Positions 16,921-24,909 of a stretch of DNA of 64,000 nt are shown here, one piece after another. The notes beneath the pieces were generated by a model. That model saw only the letters and a program-made list of their open reading frames with translations, was not told the origin of the DNA and searched no databases. Position numbers and translations under genes: made by a program. The stretch's first letter is position 1, and each line of letters starts with the position of its first letter. The stretch spans positions 2,348,315 through 2,412,314 of the forward strand of contig CP051233.1 of NCBI GenBank assembly GCA_017792425.1, read 5' to 3'. Origin of the DNA: Thalassovita sp. Its GTDB lineage: Bacteria; Pseudomonadota; Alphaproteobacteria; Rhodobacterales; Rhodobacteraceae.

Positions 16921-18047
16921 GTCGGTTGCCCCAGGATAAGTGTCGCGTGCGTGTGCATTGATCCGCCCTGATTGGACACGATCCCGATCTTCGGGTCTTT
17001 CACCTGCAGGCGCGCGTCGCCACGCATTTGCCGCACTCCCTCGATCACCAGTTGCAGGCCGGGGGTTCCCGATTCCGACAATAACCCGCCCGAGGTGTTC
17101 AGCGGCAGCCAGCCATTCGGGCCGATACCATCTGACAAGGCCCTTGCTCCGGCCTGACCGCGCGGGGCCAAACCATATTCTTCCAGCGTTTGCAGCACTG
17201 TGACGGTGAAGCAGTCATAAATCTGCGCCAGGTCCACATCGGCAGGACCGACACCGGCCATCCGAAACGCGGTCTGCGCCGAGGCTTGCGCCATGTCCCC
17301 CAGCAGGTCGGGGCGTAGATGAACCTCCCAGCTTTCCTGTCCCTGCCCGAAGCCAAGGATCGGCACGGCTGAAGCAATTCCCAGTTCCTTCGCGCGTTTG
17401 GCGGAACACAGGATCACCGCAGCCCCACCGTCCGACAACAGGCAGCAATCATCGCGCCGCAGCGGGTCGATGACCCAGGGACCGTTCAGATAGTCCTCCA
17501 TGCTCAGTGCAACGCGCAGGTGGGCGTTGGAATTGGTCAGCGCGTTTGCACGGCACTGAACAGCGATAGCCCCGAAATGTTCGTCCGGCGCATCATAGCG
17601 ATTCTGGTAGGCGCGGTGGATCATCGCATAGCCCGCCGCAGAAGAGTACCAGCCATAGGCGGACTCTTCTCCGCGGGGACGATGGTAGACGGCATTCGAC
17701 CCGGTTCGCGGCGTGTCGCCATAACAGACCAGTGCCATTTCCATCATGCCGGCTTCGATCGCCATTGCCGCGTAGGAAATCAGCGAAACATTCGCCGCCC
17801 CGCCCTGATCCAGCGAACAGCCCATGCGCGGCCGCAGCCCCAGCGCCTCTGACACTTTCTGCCCGTACAGGAACGACGGGGCCGAATTCGCCATCTTCAC
17901 CATGACACCGTCCAGCATGTCCTTGCTGATGCCAGCATCCGCGATGGCGGACCGAGCGGCCTCTACTATCAGATCGACCCTGTCGCGCCCAGGATGCTTG
18001 CCATAGCGCGTGTGACCGACACCTGCGATAACCGTTTTTCCCCGCAC
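16917..18047 (-). CDS. Thiolase-fold protein lacking thiolase catalytic residues (Ltp2/SCP-x type, probable retro-aldolase)
   Basis: A 376-residue thiolase-superfamily protein of the lipid-transfer-protein branch. Where thiolases have the nucleophilic Cys (CxSG) it reads SLDQGGAANVS; where they have GHPxGATG it reads GGLLSESGTPG; the C-terminal CxGGG is NQGGSMHTHA. All three standard catalytic positions are changed. A tyrosine-rich IYDCFTVTVL segment is kept, as in Ltp2 aldolases that split a beta-hydroxy acyl-CoA by retro-aldol chemistry. It is coupled to the DUF35 partner downstream. The start is GTG at 18047 with GGAAG upstream. The fold is certain; the aldolase activity is inferred. Confidence 0.75.
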   Translation of the reverse strand: MRGKTVIAGVGHTRYGKHPGRDRVDLIVEAARSAIADAGISKDMLDGVMVKMANSAPSFLYGQKVSEALGLRPRMGCSLDQGGAANVSLISYAAMAIEAGMMEMALVCYGDTPRTGSNAVYHRPRGEESAYGWYSSAAGYAMIHRAYQNRYDAPDEHFGAIAVQCRANALTNSNAHLRVALSMEDYLNGPWVIDPLRRDDCCLLSDGGAAVILCSAKRAKELGIASAVPILGFGQGQESWEVHLRPDLLGDMAQASAQTAFRMAGVGPADVDLAQIYDCFTVTVLQTLEEYGLAPRGQAGARALSDGIGPNGWLPLNTSGGLLSESGTPGLQLVIEGVRQMRGDARLQVKDPKIGIVSNQGGSMHTHATLILGQPT

Positions 18048-18074
18048 CTTCGCTTCCTTTCTCTTGCGCCCTGT

Positions 18075-18848
18075 TCAGTTGCCCTTGAAATCCGGCTTGC
18101 GCTTTTCGGCGAAGGCCTGTTTTGCGGTCTTGGTATCTTCGGACTGGTGCAGGATTGCGTTAACCAGTTGTTCCATGCGCAGCCCGTCTGCGATGCTCAT
18201 GTCCTGCCCGCGCACGGCCAGTTCTTTCGCAGCCTGCACAGCCAGCGGAGCATTTTCCTTGATGCGTTGCGCCATTTCGATGGCGGTTTCCATCAGCTTG
18301 TCACGCGGCACCACGCGGTTGACCAGTCCCCAGCGAGCGGCGGTCTGGGCGTCTATCCGATCCCCCAGCAACAACAGTTCCATCGCGATGGCATAGGGCA
18401 TCTGTTTCATGATCCTCTGGGTACCGCCGTTCGCCGCGATGATGCCCCGACGCACTTCAGCCAGCGAAAAGAACGCGTCCTCACAGACCACTCGCAGGTC
18501 GGTTCCCAGCAACAGAGTCATGCCCCCGCCCACGCAGGCGCCGTTCACCGCGGAAATCACCGGCTTCCAGACTTCCAGCCCGCGGTTCAGCAGGTTGTCC
18601 TTCTGCGTCAGCCAGATGTCCGAAAGCGCACGGTCCCGCCCGACGAAAGACTTGATATCAGCCCCAGCGCAAAACGATTTGTCCCCGACCCCGGTCACGA
18701 TGGCCACGCGCACCTCCGGGTCGTCGCGCACCTGTTGCCAGGCCCTCGACAACATCGTGTAATGGTCAGCGTCCAACGCGTTGCGACGTTCGGGACGGTT
18801 GATGGTGATGGTCGCGATATTGTCGTTCAGTTCGAAATCTATCGACAT
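18075..18848 (-). CDS. Enoyl-CoA hydratase/isomerase family protein
   Basis: A 257-residue crotonase. The oxyanion segments are clear (CAGADIKSF and ACVGGGMTLLL). The second catalytic glutamate position is kept (AEVRRGIIAANGGTQR), but the first, usually GGGCELAMMCD, reads GGGMTLLLGTD and lacks the acid. This may limit it to a particular hydration or isomerisation. It hydrates enoyl-CoA made by the acyl-CoA dehydrogenases immediately upstream in the operon. Confidence 0.85.
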   Translation of the reverse strand: MSIDFELNDNIATITINRPERRNALDADHYTMLSRAWQQVRDDPEVRVAIVTGVGDKSFCAGADIKSFVGRDRALSDIWLTQKDNLLNRGLEVWKPVISAVNGACVGGGMTLLLGTDLRVVCEDAFFSLAEVRRGIIAANGGTQRIMKQMPYAIAMELLLLGDRIDAQTAARWGLVNRVVPRDKLMETAIEMAQRIKENAPLAVQAAKELAVRGQDMSIADGLRMEQLVNAILHQSEDTKTAKQAFAEKRKPDFKGN

Positions 18849-18850
18849 GG

Positions 18851-20023
18851 CTAGCCTCGCAGAATTTCGCGCGCCAGCACCATGCGGTGAACCTCTGACG
18901 GGCCTTCGCCGATCCGCTTGATGCGCAATTCACGATACCAGCGTTCCAGCGGTAGTTCCTTGGACACGCCCATCGCCCCCAGGATTTGCACGCAGCGGTC
19001 AATCACGCGACCAGCAGTTTCGGTGGCATAGAGCTTGGCGATAGACGCATCCGTCTTGATGTCACGGCCCAGATCACCATTCCAAGCGGCCTGATAGGTC
19101 AGCAGCCGTGCGGCACGCAGTTCGACCTCGCTATCTGCAATCATCCATTGCACAGCTTGTTTGTCCGCAAGCTTGGATTTGTGTACGTCCCGTTCCCGCG
19201 CCCATTCGGTCGCGATGCGCAGCGCGTCCTGCGCCACGCCGATCACGCCCGCCGCATAGGGAACCCGCGCATGGACCAGCCATTTCTGACAGATGGCAAA
19301 GCCCTTGTTCTCATCTCCCAACCGATTGGCCACAGGGACGCGCACGTTGTCGAAACTCACCTCATAAGGCGAATAGGACCGGATCACGCCAATTTCCCTG
19401 GTGGTAATACCGGGGGTGTCGCGGTCCACGATGAAGGCGGTGATCCCGTCGCCCTTGCCGGGTTCGCCGGTGCGGGCGAACACGATGCCCCAATCAGCCG
19501 TCCCGGCGGCCGTGATCCACAGTTTGGTGCCGTTGATCACGTATTCCTCGCCATCGCGCACCGCGCGGGTCTGGATCTTGCGAGCGGGGTCGGACCCCCC
19601 TGACGCCTCGGAAATAGCCACGAAGCATTTCTTGCCTTTGGTGATCCCCTCGATTCCATATTTCTGTTTTTGTTCGTCATTGCCCAGCCAGATCACGCTG
19701 GGCGGGTCGATCCCCAACGCCCCGCACGCCGGGACATAGGCGCCCATTCGGCATTTGGCGGCCTCTTCTGCCACGATCACCTGCGCCAGCAAGCCTAATC
19801 CGCCGCCGCCATATTCCGTGGGTGATGACAGGCACCACAGTCCCAGGGCTTGTGCCTTTGCCTGCAACGCCTGCAACTGGTCTGGCGGCAGGCTATAGCA
19901 ATCGTGCGGCTGGCGTTCTTCGACCGGGCGGACCTCTTCGGACATGAACCGACGAACGGTATCACGCAGCATCACCAGTTCCTCGGGAAGCTCCCAAGCT
20001 CCAGTTGGAAATCCATCATCCAT
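18851..20023 (-). CDS. Acyl-CoA dehydrogenase
   Basis: A 390-residue acyl-CoA dehydrogenase: LPEELVMLRDTVRRFMSEEV, PTEYGGGGLG, AISEASGGSDPAR, NGTKLWIT, and a C-terminal RIGEGPSEVHR that holds a glutamate in the catalytic-base position. The chosen start, ATG 20023, has AAAGGG eight bases upstream; another ATG at 20059 adds 12 residues without a clear ribosome site. Third dehydrogenase in the operon, directly followed by the enoyl-CoA hydratase. Confidence 0.88.
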   Translation of the reverse strand: MDDGFPTGAWELPEELVMLRDTVRRFMSEEVRPVEERQPHDCYSLPPDQLQALQAKAQALGLWCLSSPTEYGGGGLGLLAQVIVAEEAAKCRMGAYVPACGALGIDPPSVIWLGNDEQKQKYGIEGITKGKKCFVAISEASGGSDPARKIQTRAVRDGEEYVINGTKLWITAAGTADWGIVFARTGEPGKGDGITAFIVDRDTPGITTREIGVIRSYSPYEVSFDNVRVPVANRLGDENKGFAICQKWLVHARVPYAAGVIGVAQDALRIATEWARERDVHKSKLADKQAVQWMIADSEVELRAARLLTYQAAWNGDLGRDIKTDASIAKLYATETAGRVIDRCVQILGAMGVSKELPLERWYRELRIKRIGEGPSEVHRMVLAREILRG

Positions 20024-20089
20024 TTCGCTGACCCTTTCGTTGTATAGCGCAAAATCCATTGCGCACTGACCCTGACACCCGGTGCCGGG

Positions 20090-21190
20090 TCATACCGTGA
20101 TTTCGTTTGTTAATTCGCGGATACGCTTGCGATGTACGGTGCCGTTCCCCAGCCACGCGGCCAACACCATCGCGCGGTGGACATAAAGCCCAAGATCATA
20201 TTCGTAGGTAAAGCCGATCGCCCCGTGCAACTGGATGCATTCGCGCGTGATGCGCATGACGGCGTCACTACAGCGGCTCTTGGTGCGGCTGGCCAGGGTG
20301 GCGCGCGCCGCGGCGGTTGGTGGCGTGCTGGTCAGCGCCTCTTGCAGAACCCCAGAACAGATTTCCTTCAGCACATACAAATCAACCACCTTGTGCTGCA
20401 GGGCCTGGTAACTGCCGATGGGCTTGTCGAACTGGACCCGCGTGCGCATGTATTCCAGCGTCATTTCCAGCACCGCTTCCATGATGCCCAACATTTCCGC
20501 CGACGCCACGATCAACGCCTGGTCAAAGGCCGCGTCCAGCGCCTCTTGCGCCGTGTTGGCCCCACACACCAGTTCCCCGGTGACATTTTCAAGACGCAGG
20601 TGGCCCACGCAACTGCCGTCATGCCGCCATTCGAAATTTACGCCCAGTCCGGGTGTGCTCCTTGCAACCCGGTAGACATTCAGCCCCTCTGCCCCCTGCG
20701 CCACCACAAGAAAGCTGTCAGCGATCCCCGCCCCGGCGACGAAGCGGCAGTCGCCCGTCAGATGCCCATCACCATAGCGCACCCCGGTTTGCGAAAACCC
20801 GATGCCGCCCTGATCCGGCTGAAAGGCCAGTGCAATCTGGTAGTCGCCCATCGCAATCTGCGGCAGCAGTTCACGCTTCAGCCCCTCGTTCGTGCTACGC
20901 GTCAGAACGCCCGCTCCCAGCACCGCGGTCGCGGTGATCGGTTCAGCCATCAGACCTGCACCCAAGTGGCGTACCACCTGCGCCATCTCGCCAAGGCTCA
21001 GCCCCAGCCCATCGTATTCCTCTGGCACCAGGATACCAAACCAGCCCAGTTCAGCGATCTTTTTCAGTTGTTTGACATCTGCGCCCGGAAGCTGGTTGCG
21101 CTGCGCCCGGTAGCTGCCGAAATTCCGTTCCTTCGCCACGAAGGTAGTGACGGAGTCGCGCAACATATCAAGTTCGTTGGTGTCGCTCAT
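20090..21190 (-). CDS. Acyl-CoA dehydrogenase, short subunit of a probable pair
   Basis: A 366-residue acyl-CoA dehydrogenase starting MSDTNELDMLRDSV. It has PEEYDGLGLS and a C-terminal QLHGAIGFTYEYDLGLYVHR, but where active members carry the IYxGTSEIQR tail it reads WLGNGTVHRKRI. The gene starts two bases after the stop of the next dehydrogenase. In steroid and related pathways, adjacent unequal dehydrogenase genes encode alpha2beta2 enzymes in which each subunit completes the FAD site; this pair fits that pattern (inference). An upstream in-frame ATG at 21388 is inside the neighbour and rejected. Confidence 0.86.
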   Translation of the reverse strand: MSDTNELDMLRDSVTTFVAKERNFGSYRAQRNQLPGADVKQLKKIAELGWFGILVPEEYDGLGLSLGEMAQVVRHLGAGLMAEPITATAVLGAGVLTRSTNEGLKRELLPQIAMGDYQIALAFQPDQGGIGFSQTGVRYGDGHLTGDCRFVAGAGIADSFLVVAQGAEGLNVYRVARSTPGLGVNFEWRHDGSCVGHLRLENVTGELVCGANTAQEALDAAFDQALIVASAEMLGIMEAVLEMTLEYMRTRVQFDKPIGSYQALQHKVVDLYVLKEICSGVLQEALTSTPPTAAARATLASRTKSRCSDAVMRITRECIQLHGAIGFTYEYDLGLYVHRAMVLAAWLGNGTVHRKRIRELTNEITV

Positions 21191-21192
21191 GA

Positions 21193-22353
21193 TTACCTCG
21201 GCAGATTCAGTACGGTTTTTGCAATGATGTTGCGCTGCACCTGGCTGGAGCCGCCGTAGATCGTGGGTGCACGCGAGTCGAAGAACGGCATAGAGATGTC
21301 TATTTCCAGGCCCCCGATAGTCACGTCGCCCGCCAATGCGCCCGCATCCTGCGCCGCCTCCAGCAGCGCCTCTGTGATGCGCTGGCAATTCTCTGTCGCC
21401 CAGATCTTCAGCACCGACACCTCTGCGCCCAAGTTTTCGCCGCGCACGACCTTTTGCTGCACCAGCGCATAGGCCGACGCCAGATCGCGCGTGTCCAATT
21501 CCAGCATCTGGAACTTGTCGGCAAAGACCGGATCATCAAACTTGCCAAGCGCCTCGGCAGTGCGCTTCAACTTGAACAGCGCGGAATAGGACTGGCGCGG
21601 CGAACCGGACCAGATGCGTTCATGGCCCAGCAGCGTTTTCGAAAGCCGCCAGCCATCGTTCAGCGCGCCCACAAGGTTTTCCTTCGGTGTACGAACATTA
21701 TCGAAGAACACTTCGCACAGCTCTTCGCGCCCGGCGATATTCTCGATCGTGCGGACGGTGACACCGGGCTGCTTCAGGTCAATCAAGACAAAGCTGATCC
21801 CCGCCTGCTTGCGCACGGTCTTGTCGGTACGGACCAGTGCAAAGATCATGTTGGCGTCCATCGCCATGCTGGTCCAGATCTTCGATCCGTTGATGACGAA
21901 TTCATCGCCGTCCAGTACCGCCTCTGTTTTCAGCGACGCCAGATCAGACCCGGCGTTAGGTTCGGAATAGCCCTGGCACCAGATATGTTCGCAGGAAATG
22001 ACCTTCGGCAGGTACTCCGCCTTCTGCGCCTCTGTGCCATGCGCAATCAGTAGCGGGCCGAAGTTAATCATCCCCTGATCCAGCAGGCGCGGCGCACCCT
22101 GGTTTTCCATCTCCTCCAGATAGATAAGGTGCTTGGCCGGGTTCAGTCCCATGCCGCCGTATTTGACGGGCCATGCGGGACATAGCCAGCCGGCCTTGCC
22201 CATCGCCTTCTGCCAGTCCATCACTTCTGCCAGGCGGGGGCGATCCTTCAGATAGCGCAACTCGGTCGGGCAGTTTTCCTTGATGAAGCGCGCCACTTCC
22301 TGCCGGAAGGCGTCATCTGTCATCTCATTCCAGTCGTTCCCGTTCTCTGACAC
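21193..22353 (-). CDS. Acyl-CoA dehydrogenase, long subunit of a probable pair
   Basis: A 386-residue acyl-CoA dehydrogenase with WPVKYGGMGLNPAKH, SEPNAGSDLASL, INGSKIWTSMA and a C-terminal APTIYGGSSQVQRNIIAK tail. It is the first gene of the operon that ends with the sulfatase. GTG start at 22353 preceded by AGGGG six bases upstream. Its promoter region carries the tandem palindrome at 22430-22465. It likely forms a heteromeric enzyme with the next gene. Confidence 0.88.
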   Translation of the reverse strand: MSENGNDWNEMTDDAFRQEVARFIKENCPTELRYLKDRPRLAEVMDWQKAMGKAGWLCPAWPVKYGGMGLNPAKHLIYLEEMENQGAPRLLDQGMINFGPLLIAHGTEAQKAEYLPKVISCEHIWCQGYSEPNAGSDLASLKTEAVLDGDEFVINGSKIWTSMAMDANMIFALVRTDKTVRKQAGISFVLIDLKQPGVTVRTIENIAGREELCEVFFDNVRTPKENLVGALNDGWRLSKTLLGHERIWSGSPRQSYSALFKLKRTAEALGKFDDPVFADKFQMLELDTRDLASAYALVQQKVVRGENLGAEVSVLKIWATENCQRITEALLEAAQDAGALAGDVTIGGLEIDISMPFFDSRAPTIYGGSSQVQRNIIAKTVLNLPR

Positions 22354-22429
22354 CTCGATCCCCTCATCAGTTGTAGCCTTGCCGACACCCCAAAGACCTA
22401 GCGCATCAGTGGGTCAGATGTCCAGCATA

Positions 22430-22465
22430 ATTTCGATTAATGATTTTTATTTCACTCAATGAAAT
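22430..22465. promoter_or_regulatory. Tandem operator A (ATTTCA-N5-TGAAAT type)
   Basis: Two 17-base sites 19 bases apart: 22430-22446 (ATTTCG-ATTAA-TGATTT, 9 of 12 consensus positions) and 22449-22465 (ATTTCA-CTCAA-TGAAAT, 12 of 12). They lie 77 bases upstream of the acyl-CoA dehydrogenase start in an AT-rich promoter-like stretch. The same paired arrangement occurs at four other minus-strand promoters in this window. Confidence 0.65.
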
Positions 22466-22521
22466 GCCTAAAATACCCTCTCAAACTTCACCTGCCACGA
22501 TCATCCCACGTTCCTGAGAAA

Positions 22522-22550
22522 TAAAAAATCCCCGCCTCTAAGGCGGGGAT
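22522..22550 (-). terminator. Rho-independent terminator of tctC
   Basis: On the minus strand ATCCCCGCC, a five-base loop and GGCGGGGAT form a nine-base perfect stem (22528-22550), followed by a run of six T residues. It begins 26 bases past the tctC stop and separates tctC from the acyl-CoA dehydrogenase operon. Confidence 0.88.
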
Positions 22551-22575
22551 CGTATGTCAGGATCTGTGCTTCGGA

Positions 22576-23550
22576 TCAGTCCAGCTTGATGTCGTTCTTT
22601 TTGATGACACCACCCCAGAAATCCATATCCCAATCAAGCTGCGCCTGCATCGCGTCGGCACCGCCGATATTGGCCGTCATGCCGACATTGGTCATCTTCT
22701 CAATGATCTCGGGCCGGCCTACAGCGTTCTGCAGAGCCGTGCTGACACGATCCTTTTCAGCCTGCGGGGTACCTGCGGGCGCGACCAGACCGAACCAGAA
22801 GGACGAAATCAACTGCGGATAGCCCAGTTCCGTCACGGAAGGCAGCTCGGGGAACCGTTCCATACGCTCGTTGGTAGAGATCGCGATGATCTTCAGATCG
22901 CCCGAGTCCACATACTTGACCAGCGAAATCGGGGTGGAAAAGTTCAGCTCAACAAGACCGCCGATTTGATCGACAATCATTTCCGGGTTGGCTTTGTAAG
23001 CCACTGGCACAAGTTCGGTGCCCAGCACATCCTGCAACACCATGCCGAACAGGTGGGTCACGCTGCCCGGTCCAAGCATCGCATAGCGCAACGGCTTGTC
23101 AGAGCTCTGGGCAAAAGCCTTCAATTCATCCAGTGTGTTGATACCCATCGAGGCAGGAACCGTTACCGTCAGCGGACCGCTGAACATGGTGCCGACGGGT
23201 TCGAAATCCTCCATCTTGAAGGGCAGGCTTTCCCGCAAAAGCACGTTCAGCGACAGCGGCCCGGTTGCGCCAACCAAGTAGGTCAGACCATCGGGCTTGG
23301 ACTTGGCAACGTAGGACGCGCCGATGATACCGTTCGAGCCGGGCTTGTTTTCGACAATCACAGGCTGGCCCAGTTCCGCCGACATCGATTCCGACATCTG
23401 ACGGACCAACCCGTCCAGCAGGCCACCAGCGTTGTAAGGCACGATCAGGCGAATCGGTTCAGCCGCCCGCGCCGCGCCGATGGGCGCAAAAGCAGCAGCC
23501 AGCGCAAGGCCAGCGGCTGCAAGAATTTTTCCATGTTTGAATAGTGCCAT
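22576..23550 (-). CDS. tctC: Tripartite tricarboxylate transporter substrate-binding protein (TctC/Bug)
   Basis: A 324-residue periplasmic binding protein with a Sec signal (KHGKILAAAGLALAAAF, cleavage near ARA-AE) and the Bug-family start IRLIVPYNAGGLLDGLVRQ. It binds a carboxylate or other anion and hands it to TctAB. The ATG at 23550 is fixed by AGGAGG upstream; a longer frame to 23619 has no such site. It is a single-gene unit with its own operator (23650-23685) and terminator, apart from tctA/tctB at 25.8-27.8 kb, which probably form its membrane part. Confidence 0.9.
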   Translation of the reverse strand: MALFKHGKILAAAGLALAAAFAPIGAARAAEPIRLIVPYNAGGLLDGLVRQMSESMSAELGQPVIVENKPGSNGIIGASYVAKSKPDGLTYLVGATGPLSLNVLLRESLPFKMEDFEPVGTMFSGPLTVTVPASMGINTLDELKAFAQSSDKPLRYAMLGPGSVTHLFGMVLQDVLGTELVPVAYKANPEMIVDQIGGLVELNFSTPISLVKYVDSGDLKIIAISTNERMERFPELPSVTELGYPQLISSFWFGLVAPAGTPQAEKDRVSTALQNAVGRPEIIEKMTNVGMTANIGGADAMQAQLDWDMDFWGGVIKKNDIKLD

Positions 23551-23649
23551 TTTATTTCCTCCTGGGGCTGCCGGGGGCCCTCTCCTCCAGATCATGCCAG
23601 CCCGTTGCCCCGCGATCATAGGACAAGTGCGGGGTGGCTGTCTATGGTA

Positions 23650-23685
23650 ATTTCATTATATGTATTAAATTTCATCTATTGTAAT
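23650..23685. promoter_or_regulatory. Tandem operator B (ATTTCA-N5-TGAAAT type)
   Basis: Two sites 19 bases apart: 23650-23666 (ATTTCA-TTATA-TGTATT, 10 of 12) and 23669-23685 (ATTTCA-TCTAT-TGTAAT, 11 of 12), 100 bases upstream of the tctC start. Same spacing and consensus as operator A. Confidence 0.62.
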
Positions 23686-23739
23686 TTTAGTAGGAATAGA
23701 TCCCTGTGATCCCGCAGCTATTGCACCCGTCAAAGCGAA

Positions 23740-23779
23740 ATCGGCGTTGAAATCCGGAGGCCCGAGCTTCAACGCCGAT
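23740..23779 (-). terminator. Stem-loop terminator after the alcohol dehydrogenase gene
   Basis: Twelve-base perfect arms ATCGGCGTTGAA (23740-23751) and TTCAACGCCGAT (23768-23779) with a 16-base loop, 17 bases past the alcohol dehydrogenase stop. The tail on the minus strand is T-rich but broken, so termination may be partial. It ends the operon running from 29064. Confidence 0.6.
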
Positions 23780-23795
23780 CAGTGGATGAACTGGA

Positions 23796-24845
23796 TTATT
23801 TCAGAACCGCGCGGCCAATGATCTTGCCTGCTTCGAGCTGATTCAGCACGTCATCCGCATTTCGCAACGGAAAGATCGTACTCGGGATGGGCCGCAATTT
23901 CCCCGCGCGGGCCAGATCCACCAATTCCCTGAAATCATTGAGAGACCCGACATAGCTGCCCTGAATCCGCGCCGATTTGAGCGTGATCATCGGCAAGGGC
24001 CAGGGCGCACCACCGCCGAACAGTCCGACCGTGACCAGGCTGCCGCCCTTGCCCAACACGTTGAAGGCCAGTTCCGCGGTGGATTCGGCGTTCACGAAGT
24101 CAATGACGCCCATCGGCGCCCCGCCACACGCATCGATGATCTGCTCCATCGCACCTTCTGCGCGCGGGTCGATCACCGCCTTGGCCCCGTTCTTCAGGGC
24201 CTGGTCCCGTTTGACCGGATCGATATCCACGACGACCGGCGGCTTTGCGCCAAGCGCCTGGATCATCTCGGTACACATCAGCCCCAGCCCGCCCGCACCG
24301 AATAAAACTGTCGTGTGGCTGTGAATCACCCCCGCCAGCTTTTTCAACGCGGAATAGGTGGTCAGCCCCGAACAGGCCAACGGCGCAGCGGAAACCGGAT
24401 TCAGGTCGCCGATATCGAACAGATAGCGCGGGTGAGCGACCTTTATCTGGGTGGCGTATCCACCATCCACATGGATGCCCAGGCACCGGGGCGTCATGCA
24501 CAGATGTTCATCCCCCGCCGTGCATAGATCGCAGGAGCCGCAGCCGCACCACGGGTAGATCAAATAGGTCTTGCCTGGGTCGATACCCTCCGCTTGGGGG
24601 CCTGCAGCCACAACGCGACCCACGTTTTCATGCCCCAGCACCAGCGGCAGGCCAATGCCGCGCGCCGCATAGTCCAGCTTTTGTCCGCGCCCCAGGTCCA
24701 GCCCGCCTTCACGCATGTGCAGATCCGTATGGCACACCCCGGCGGCGATCACCTCCAAGATGACTTCGCTGCCTTCCGGCACCATGTCCTGACGGTCTTG
24801 CGGTTCCAGTGCGTGACCAAATTTCGTTATGCATTGGCAATGCAT
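23796..24845 (-). CDS. Zinc-dependent NAD(P) alcohol dehydrogenase
   Basis: A 349-residue medium-chain dehydrogenase. Catalytic zinc ligands are Cys38 in GVCHTD and LGHE; the structural zinc lobe is CGCGSCDLCTAGDEHLC. The Rossmann loop GAGGLGLM and VDIDPVKR indicate NAD use. It oxidises an alcohol to the ketone or aldehyde. The start is ATG 24845, preceded by AAAGGA; ten further in-frame codons upstream lack a ribosome site. Last gene of its operon. It could take the alcohol freed by the alkyl sulfatase or a hydroxyacyl-CoA. Confidence 0.88.
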   Translation of the reverse strand: MHCQCITKFGHALEPQDRQDMVPEGSEVILEVIAAGVCHTDLHMREGGLDLGRGQKLDYAARGIGLPLVLGHENVGRVVAAGPQAEGIDPGKTYLIYPWCGCGSCDLCTAGDEHLCMTPRCLGIHVDGGYATQIKVAHPRYLFDIGDLNPVSAAPLACSGLTTYSALKKLAGVIHSHTTVLFGAGGLGLMCTEMIQALGAKPPVVVDIDPVKRDQALKNGAKAVIDPRAEGAMEQIIDACGGAPMGVIDFVNAESTAELAFNVLGKGGSLVTVGLFGGGAPWPLPMITLKSARIQGSYVGSLNDFRELVDLARAGKLRPIPSTIFPLRNADDVLNQLEAGKIIGRAVLK

Positions 24846-24909
24846 CGTATGTCCTTTCGCGGGTTCGGGCACCAATCCGTTTTCGGTGCGATTGCGTAGT
24901 AGGTGTGGC

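Noticed and set aside
20064..20090. ACCCGG-TG-CCGGGT palindrome between two acyl-CoA dehydrogenase genes
   Set aside because: Too short and without a tail, inside a tight operon.
20090..21388. A 66-residue N-terminal extension of the second acyl-CoA dehydrogenase
   Set aside because: The extension is antisense-like, low-quality sequence inside the preceding dehydrogenase gene. The MSDTNELD start at 21190 fits the family.
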